From NCBI GenBank assembly GCA_963768715.1, contig CAVYJC010000006.1, positions 62,001 through 126,000 on the forward strand: DNA of 64,000 nucleotides, read 5' to 3'. Made by a program: the position numbers and the translations under genes. The notes beneath the pieces are model-generated. The model was not told where the DNA came from, ran no database searches, and saw only the letters and a program-made list of their open reading frames with translations. The DNA comes from DATKEJ01 sp963768715 (GTDB taxonomy: Bacteria; Bacteroidota; Rhodothermia; Rhodothermales; DATKEJ01). Shown piece after piece: positions 58,932-64,000 of this stretch (positions within the stretch are counted from its first letter, which is position 1; each line of letters starts with the position of its first letter).

Positions 58932-59489
58932 ATGAGACGAGCGGCGATAGTTATAGGAGCACTCCTGTTGGTTTCCGGATGGACGACCGACCGGCCCGTC
59001 GTGTCGGATCGGGACGCGGAGATGGTCTGCGCAACGACGGATCCACCCGTCTACTACGCGATTGATCTCGTGTCGACCAAACGATTGCCCGGTACCCGGC
59101 TGGCATCGGGCACGGTCGACCTGACCTTCCAATCGTCACCATTCGGCATCGCCGTCGGGAGCGGCGGCCACTACCGCTATGATCTCTCCGGAAGAATTCG
59201 GGGATTGAAGCCCCCGAAGAGTGGCGTTTACGTCGTGTGGCTGTCGAAGCCTAATCTCGATGAAGTACGTCAGGTTGGTATGCTTGACGACGCGATGTCG
59301 TTTGAAGCGGAGGTCGAATGGCAGAAATTTCTCGTCATCGTGACGCTGGAGGACTCCTTTGATCCAGAGCAGCCGCGGTGGCAGGGTCCCGTTGCACTTC
59401 GCGGCCTGTCGCGAAGCGGGAGGATGCACACCATGGCCGGTCATGGTCCGTTTCAGGCGGAGCCGTGCGCCTTTTACGGTTATAAGTGA
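58932..59489 (+). CDS. Small secreted protein of unknown function in the LVIVD/multicopper oxidase operon
   Basis: 185 residues from the ATG at 58932 (MRRAAIVIGALLLVSGWTTDR), which starts a signal peptide; the frame upstream overlaps the propeller gene. The mature protein is beta-rich (TRLASGTVDLTFQSSPFGIAV, YRYDLSGRIRGL, VYVVWLSKP, VTLEDS) with only two Cys, near its ends (MVCATT and EPCAFYG), which could form one disulfide. The C-terminal MHTMAGHGPF contains Met and His. I do not recognise a family; the strand pattern would fit a beta-sandwich such as cupredoxin-like or anti-sigma-anchor modules, but no copper-site motif is visible. It lies 5 nt after the third propeller gene and 25 nt before the oxidase, so it belongs to this operon. 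Confidence 0.72.
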   Translation: MRRAAIVIGALLLVSGWTTDRPVVSDRDAEMVCATTDPPVYYAIDLVSTKRLPGTRLASGTVDLTFQSSPFGIAVGSGGHYRYDLSGRIRGLKPPKSGVYVVWLSKPNLDEVRQVGMLDDAMSFEAEVEWQKFLVIVTLEDSFDPEQPRWQGPVALRGLSRSGRMHTMAGHGPFQAEPCAFYGYK

Positions 59490-59514
59490 TCGATCGGAGA
59501 AGCGAAGATTGGAG

Positions 59515-61218
59515 ATGTTGAATCCGCGATACCTTGTATTCGTGTGCCTGCTGCTGCCTGTCCATCGCGTGTTTGGGCAAGCTCACATGGGGCATATGAT
59601 GCACCATGGCATGGCAAGCGACACTTTGGATGCGACTTGGCGCATGCCTCCGATGGACATGGCAATGCCCATGATCCCCGGGATCGAGCATGAAGTGCCT
59701 GTTGTATCGCCCTTCCTTCCATCCTCGCCGATCCCTCGTTCCGAGCTTCCCAAGGCAGCCGAACGCGCCATCGTGGAACTGGCAGACGGAGACACCCTCC
59801 GCATGGAAGCCGCCCTCGTCACGAAGACCATCGCCGGCAAGACGCTCACGATGTACGGTTACAACGGGCAGATTCCCGGTCCATTGATCCACGTCAAGCA
59901 GGCCTCCAAGATCTACGTCCAGTTCGTAAACAACATCGAGCTCCCAACTACCATTCATTGGCACGGCCTGCGCCATGACAACCGTTTTGACGGGGTTCCG
60001 GGCATTACACAGGCACCAATCGAACAGGGACAGTCGTTCCTCTACGAGGTCTCGTTTCCGGACGCAGGCATCTACTGGTACCATCCGCATGTGAGAGAAG
60101 ACATCGAGCAGGACCTCGGTCTGTATGGCAACATGCTCGTGGATGCGCTGGAGCCCGACTACTACAGTCCGGCCAACAGGGAAGAAGTTCTCATACTCGA
60201 CGATTTATTGCTGGACGACGCGGGGCCCATCCCCTGGGGCAAGGAAGCCCCCACCCACACCCTGATGGGTCGTTTCGGAAACGTCATGCTGGTAAACGGC
60301 GACCCGAACCATTCCATGACGTTTCGAACGGGAGACGTGGTCCGGTTCTTTCTGACGAATGTGGCCAATGCCAGGACGTTCAACGTCACGTTTGGCGGCT
60401 ATCCCATAAAGGTCATCGGATCGGATGTCAGTCGTTTCGAAAGGGAGGCCTGGGTGGAGAGCGTGCCCATTGCGCCGGCAGAACGATACATCGTGGAGGT
60501 GAACTTCGACCATCCGGGTGCGGCGGCGATGACGAATTCGATCATGGCCGTCAATCACTTCCGCGGTGAGTTCTACCCGCACGTCGATACGCTCAGCACG
60601 ATCCATGTTTCAGACGAGCCCGCGGAGACGGACTACACCGACTCGTTTCAGAAGCTGCGCGAATACACGGCCGTTCAGGACGACATCGACGCGTTCCGTC
60701 CCTATTTCGACAAACCGGTCGACATTCACCTGGAGCTAGGCCTCAGGGTCGATAACCTTCCCGTGCCTATCGTGATGGCGATGCAAATCGATACGCTCTA
60801 CGTTCCCCCGATGGAGTGGAACGACGCCATGCCGATGATGAACTGGCTCGCGACGGGAAAACAGCTGGAGTGGTTTCTTCGTGACCAGGACACCGGTTTG
60901 CAGAACATGGCCATCGACTGGCACTTCAAGGTGGGCGACGTCGTGAAAATGCGTCTGTTCAACAATCCGCACACGCTCCACCCGATGAACCATCCCATCC
61001 ACATCCACGGCCAACGCTTTCTGGTTCTCGAGATGGACGGCGTCAAGAATCAAAACCTCGTTTGGAAGGACACCGCTATCGTGCCCGTTGGATCGACCAT
61101 GGATATCCTCGTCGACATGTCGAATCCCGGAACGTGGATGATGCACTGCCACATCGCCGAGCACTTGCATGCCGGAATGATGCTGGCATTCACAGTCGCT
61201 CCCGACTCGACGAACTGA
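59515..61218 (+). CDS. Secreted multicopper oxidase
   Basis: 567 residues from the ATG at 59515, with a signal peptide (1-22) followed by a Met/His-rich segment (HMGHMMHHGMASD, PPMDMAMPMIPG) like those that collect copper. All copper motifs are present: HWH 148-150, HPH 190-192, HPMNHPIHIHG near residue 500 and the T1/T3 motif HCHIAEHLHAGM 544-555 with the axial Met555. Three cupredoxin domains are implied by length. Such enzymes oxidise Cu(I), phenols or metal ions while reducing oxygen to water. The extra Met/His suggests copper tolerance or cuprous oxidation, which is inference. Operon partners, the LVIVD propellers, may bind or present the substrate. The GNAT gene starts 24 nt downstream. 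Confidence 0.92.
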   Translation: MLNPRYLVFVCLLLPVHRVFGQAHMGHMMHHGMASDTLDATWRMPPMDMAMPMIPGIEHEVPVVSPFLPSSPIPRSELPKAAERAIVELADGDTLRMEAALVTKTIAGKTLTMYGYNGQIPGPLIHVKQASKIYVQFVNNIELPTTIHWHGLRHDNRFDGVPGITQAPIEQGQSFLYEVSFPDAGIYWYHPHVREDIEQDLGLYGNMLVDALEPDYYSPANREEVLILDDLLLDDAGPIPWGKEAPTHTLMGRFGNVMLVNGDPNHSMTFRTGDVVRFFLTNVANARTFNVTFGGYPIKVIGSDVSRFEREAWVESVPIAPAERYIVEVNFDHPGAAAMTNSIMAVNHFRGEFYPHVDTLSTIHVSDEPAETDYTDSFQKLREYTAVQDDIDAFRPYFDKPVDIHLELGLRVDNLPVPIVMAMQIDTLYVPPMEWNDAMPMMNWLATGKQLEWFLRDQDTGLQNMAIDWHFKVGDVVKMRLFNNPHTLHPMNHPIHIHGQRFLVLEMDGVKNQNLVWKDTAIVPVGSTMDILVDMSNPGTWMMHCHIAEHLHAGMMLAFTVAPDSTN

Positions 61219-61242
61219 CTCGGTCCAGAACACAAGCGTGAC

Positions 61243-62067
61243 GTGCGGCGGACTCCACTTGCCATAGCTAAGCTCGAAGAAGCGCGTCAGGCTGCCATGA
61301 CCGTTGAGGCTGCATTGGAGTCTGAGCCGATCGCCGGTGGATGGATGTCGTACGGCGGCAGAGACAGCTGGATGAACCAGGCGGTAGGTCTGGGGCTGAG
61401 CGGACCGGTTGAACCGGGTGAAGTCGACCGACTCATCGACTTCTACACGTCCAGAGGTATCGAGCCGAAAGTGGAGTTGTGTCCCTTTGCAGACCACAGT
61501 CTCGTAACGGCTCTTTCCGATCATGGATTCCGGATTCGAGAGTTCGAGAACGTGATGGCGAGAACCCAGAAGAAAGACGAAGACTTGAGGGCGCTGCTCC
61601 CTCACGGTTGGCCGGAGGGACTGGAGATCCTCCCCGTCGACGTGTTGGACGAAGATCAGCTCGAAATCTTTATCGACGTCTCGACGAGCGGCTTCAGACC
61701 CGTCGGATCACCGGTTTCGTCCTCATTGAGGCAATCCACTCTTGGCTACGTCACGCGCCCGCGATGCCTCTCGTTCCTTGCTATGATGGATGGTCGCCCG
61801 GCCGCCGGCTCAGGGCTCGACATCGGCGCCAAGGTGGGCTGCCTGATGGGCACGAGCGTGCTACCGGACTGGCGAGGCATCGGTATTCAGGCCGCTCTGA
61901 TCATCCATCGGCTGAACGTGCTCCGGCAACGCGGCATCCTCCTGGCATGCATTCACTCCCTTCCAGGCATCCCGACCGAGCGAAATGCGACGCGCCTTGG
62001 TTTTTCGATGGCTTATACTAAAGCTATTATGGTGAAGCCCGGTAAAGGCCTCGCATCATCACCGTGA
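61243..62067 (+). CDS. GNAT-family N-acetyltransferase
   Basis: 274 residues from the GTG at 61243; no ATG alternative lies closer to the domain start. The C-terminal half contains the acetyl-CoA binding motif A, LPDWRGIGIQAALI (R-x-x-G-x-G/A), preceded by strand AMMDGRPAAGSGLDIG and followed by RGILLACIHSLPGIPTERNATRLGF, a standard GNAT end. The N-terminal half (about 1-130) resembles a second, degenerate GNAT-like module (GWMSYGGRDSWMNQAVGLGL). Substrate not predictable; amines, peptides and antibiotics are all used by the family. It overlaps the PfkB gene by 4 nt (GTGA), indicating coupled translation, and follows the oxidase by 24 nt. Confidence 0.85.
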   Translation: MRRTPLAIAKLEEARQAAMTVEAALESEPIAGGWMSYGGRDSWMNQAVGLGLSGPVEPGEVDRLIDFYTSRGIEPKVELCPFADHSLVTALSDHGFRIREFENVMARTQKKDEDLRALLPHGWPEGLEILPVDVLDEDQLEIFIDVSTSGFRPVGSPVSSSLRQSTLGYVTRPRCLSFLAMMDGRPAAGSGLDIGAKVGCLMGTSVLPDWRGIGIQAALIIHRLNVLRQRGILLACIHSLPGIPTERNATRLGFSMAYTKAIMVKPGKGLASSP

Positions 62068-62942
62068 TTATGGCGAACACGATTGTCGGACTTGGAGAAG
62101 TTCTCTGGGATGTATTCCCGGAGGAGCGGCTACTGGGCGGCGCCCCGGCCAATGTCGCGTACAACGCCTCCGTTCTCGGAAATGTCGGAATTGTCGCCAG
62201 TCGCGTGGGTGACGACGATCTGGGGCACGATCTGAGAGATCAACTCGCTTCCAGAAACGTCGAAACCGGTTACATCCAGACCGATCCGTCTCACCCGACG
62301 GGAACCGTGAACGTGACCTTCTCAGACGGAGATCCGCGCTACGAGATCGTCATCGACGTCGCCTGGGATTTCATCGAATGGACCGATGAATGGGAAGATC
62401 TCGCCGCGACCTGCCAGGCCGTCTGCTTCTCAACTCTCGCCCAACGCAATGACGCATCGCGAGCTGCAATTGAGCATTTCCTCGAAGGAACAGCGCCGGA
62501 CTGCCTCCGCGTGCTCGACATAAACCTGAGACCGCCCTTCGTCAACGAAGACGTCCTTCGCAGCTCTATTGAGCATGCAAACGTTGTAAAATACAACTAT
62601 CAGGAGAGCCTGTTTCTTAAGCGCCTGTTCTGGAAAGACGATTTTGAGCAGTGGCTGCTTGCCGAAGCGGGAATCGATGTCGTATGCGTGACACGTGGAG
62701 CGGAGGGATGCGACCTGTTCACCGGAGAGAACCATGCCTCAGCGGCTGCCGCGGCGATCGATACGAGTCGCGGCGATCCGGTCGGGGCTGGCGACGCTTT
62801 CTCTGCAGCCCTCATTGACGGCCTTTTGAAGAAGAGTCCTCTCGAAACGGTGGCGCAGCGCGCGAATCGGTATGCCGGTGTAGTGGCCTCGCTGAAAGGT
62901 GGGATGCCTGACATGCCGCCGCTGACCGACATCGGTGTCTGA
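62064..62942 (+). CDS. PfkB-family carbohydrate kinase (fructokinase-like)
   Basis: 292 residues from the GTG at 62064, overlapping the previous stop; an ATG at 62070 is an equal choice. The N-terminal family motif GGAPANVAYNASVLG and the C-terminal GAGDAFSAALIDGLL, with the catalytic base Asp, are present, as is the TxxxxG-like VTRGAEGCDLF strand. The first strand IVGLGEVLWDVFPEE is typical of bacterial fructokinases. The protein is cytoplasmic and phosphorylates a hexose or ketohexose using ATP, feeding glycolysis. With the epimerases and symporter elsewhere in the window it supports sugar use. The substrate is inferred by similarity only. A hairpin follows the stop. Confidence 0.88.
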   Translation: MIMANTIVGLGEVLWDVFPEERLLGGAPANVAYNASVLGNVGIVASRVGDDDLGHDLRDQLASRNVETGYIQTDPSHPTGTVNVTFSDGDPRYEIVIDVAWDFIEWTDEWEDLAATCQAVCFSTLAQRNDASRAAIEHFLEGTAPDCLRVLDINLRPPFVNEDVLRSSIEHANVVKYNYQESLFLKRLFWKDDFEQWLLAEAGIDVVCVTRGAEGCDLFTGENHASAAAAAIDTSRGDPVGAGDAFSAALIDGLLKKSPLETVAQRANRYAGVVASLKGGMPDMPPLTDIGV

Positions 62943-62973
62943 CAGTCCTCCTTGGCCTGACGGGGCAGCTCAC

Positions 62974-63001
62974 GATTCCTCGAGCTCTGCCTGCAGGAAT
63001 C
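62974..63001 (+). terminator. Possible hairpin after the PfkB gene
   Basis: The arms GATTCCT (62974-62980) and AGGAATC (62995-63001) surround a 14-nt loop that contains GAGCTC. The right arm overlaps the stop codon of the convergent FMN reductase gene. No T-run is present, so this is a weak call. Confidence 0.35.
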
Positions 63002-63605
63002 AGGCGGCCTGCTCCCTGACAATCGCCTCCAGAGCAATGGACGGACAGATCGCGTGTCCGATGTAGTTGAGGAGGTTCGTGCCCAGCATTCGCAGATTCC
63101 GCTCTGTCTGGTCGTCGATACAGCGACCATCCTCGTCAAACACGGTACGAACCCGCGCGATTGAGATAGGTCCGGGCAGCACGATCGCGCCGACGTGAGT
63201 GCAGACGCCCGCGAGTGACTCGAGCGATTTGATCGCTCCGATAGTCCCGGCGGCTACCCCAAGCAGGGCAATGGGCTTCCCGGCCAACGCGGATGGAAAT
63301 CCGAGGTTTTCGATGACCAGCTTTATCACGCTGCTGAAGCTCCCGTGGTATTCAGGCGTTGCGAGGATGACGCCGGTCGCCTCCGAGACGATCGATCTGA
63401 GGAGAACCGAGTCGGGGTGGTTGAGACCCATTCCTGGCAGCGGAAGGCTCATTGTGCCTGGATCAACGAGCCTGCATCCGACGCGGTCGTCCTCCGACAG
63501 TGCCTCTGTTACCACACGCAAGGCCATTCGCGTATAGTTGTTCGGCCTTACGGAACCCGCAATGGCTGCGATACGAATGGGACGATCATCGAAGTCGGTC
63601 ATCAT
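63000..63605 (-). CDS. NADPH-dependent FMN reductase-family flavoprotein
   Basis: 201 residues, no signal peptide. The flavodoxin-like fold shows the FMN phosphate loop AGSVRPNNYTRMALRVV after the first strand, and the isoalloxazine-side ATPEYHGSFSSVIKLVIENLG, equal to the PEYxGS motif of the family. LAGKPIALLGVAAGTIGAIKSLES follows. Members reduce FMN, quinones, chromate or azo compounds with NAD(P)H. It is convergent with the PfkB gene and divergent from hisG (132 bp). The first residues MMTDFDDRPIRIAAIAGS allow either Met as start; the first is at 63605. Confidence 0.88.
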   Translation of the reverse strand: MMTDFDDRPIRIAAIAGSVRPNNYTRMALRVVTEALSEDDRVGCRLVDPGTMSLPLPGMGLNHPDSVLLRSIVSEATGVILATPEYHGSFSSVIKLVIENLGFPSALAGKPIALLGVAAGTIGAIKSLESLAGVCTHVGAIVLPGPISIARVRTVFDEDGRCIDDQTERNLRMLGTNLLNYIGHAICPSIALEAIVREQAA

Positions 63606-63737
63606 GATTTGGGTTTGGTTCTAGGACTCTGCAACCAGTAAACTCAAGGGTATGTAGCCGATTCGGAGCGTCGGATCAAATGAAGCTGGTCCGCGGTAGA
63701 CCACGGTTCGGTAAATCAGGGACAAATCCAGCCCGAA

Positions 63738-64000
63738 ATGTCAGATAAACGGCTTCGCCTCGCGTTACAGAGTGCTGGGAGACTCAGTGAAGGCTCGCTC
63801 CAGCTGCTAAACCAGGTTGGAATCCGTTTCCAGAAGAGCAGCAAGCGTCTTTATTCCTCGTCCGACAACTTTCCTCTCGATCTGTACTTTCTGCGCGATG
63901 ACGACATTCCACGTTATGTCGGCGACGGCGTTGCAGACATCGGTGTCGTGGGCGAAAACGTCGTCGTCGAACAGCCGGGTCTTGTCGACATTACGCACCG
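63738..64000 (+). CDS. hisG: ATP phosphoribosyltransferase HisG (5' part; cut by right edge)
   Basis: The first 87 codons are visible, from the ATG at 63738. The sequence has the HisG opening ALQSAGRLSEGSLQLLN, then FPLDLYFLRDDDIPRYV and the conserved GVADIGVVGENVV segment that begins the phosphoribosyl-diphosphate-binding half. HisG condenses ATP and phosphoribosyl diphosphate in the first step of histidine synthesis. The pattern is that of the long, C-terminally regulated form, judged from the start only, so histidine feedback is likely but outside the window. Further his genes may follow downstream. Confidence 0.9.
   Translation, partial: MSDKRLRLALQSAGRLSEGSLQLLNQVGIRFQKSSKRLYSSSDNFPLDLYFLRDDDIPRYVGDGVADIGVVGENVVVEQPGLVDITH

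Overview
The window reads as a chromosomal segment of a moderately GC-rich (high-50s % by eye) Gram-negative bacterium of the Bacteroidota/Rhodothermota/Balneolota side of the FCB group. Three large secreted proteins end in the NYPNPFNPxT-type C-terminal domain of type IX secretion-like systems. Many genes carry Sec or lipoprotein signals, and clear Shine-Dalgarno sequences are uncommon. The phylum is an inference from these traits. No rRNA, tRNA, integrase, transposase or CRISPR array was seen, and the region looks like resident chromosome.

Layout. 1-5077: end of an NRAMP-UspA fusion transporter (cut by the left edge), an M24 peptidase, a sugar 2-epimerase and a zinc-ribbon/Smr protein. 5189-15133: a glycan-oriented stretch with a propeller-PHP phosphoesterase, a heparinase II/III-like lyase, a Na+/solute symporter (minus strand), a metallophosphoesterase and a glycogen-debranching-like lipoprotein. 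15260-23225: a SnoaL-like lipoprotein, a PLP decarboxylase, a secreted CTD protein, an FtsX/MacB-type permease and an unrecognised secreted protein. 23365-30033: two very large secreted CTD proteins (CHRD/Fn3; parallel beta-helix). 30216-38418: an unusual pilin-like locus, with a lone gene on the minus strand, two A-B-C operons and a solitary third C gene. 38592-44912: a second heparinase-like protein, a GT4 glycosyltransferase, a DUF4399 protein and a serine hydrolase. 44856-47527 (minus): a type III polyketide synthase / ICMT methyltransferase / FAD oxidoreductase operon like srsABC, with a frameshifted synthase. 47656-54734: an M14 peptidase, a 16-residue-repeat solenoid protein, a sugar isomerase/epimerase, an M20 peptidase with a 3' frameshift and a MATE exporter. 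54913-62942: an apparent operon of three LVIVD-repeat paralogues, a small secreted protein, a multicopper oxidase, a GNAT acetyltransferase and a PfkB kinase. 63000-64000: an FMN reductase and the start of hisG.

Two layers are not explained by ordinary annotation. (1) At least ten intergenic loci carry exact 7-bp-period tandem repeats, each locus with its own heptamer word and several with an inverted partner further on; they resemble the heptameric STRR elements described in cyanobacteria. (2) The four pilin-like transcription units have long leaders sharing an AACTAGCC core (AGCCTCC clusters in two of them). Their products have pilin-like N-terminal helices but no recognisable prepilin-peptidase site, and the C-type proteins share an invariant C-terminal motif. 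These are the best candidates for undescribed biology here.
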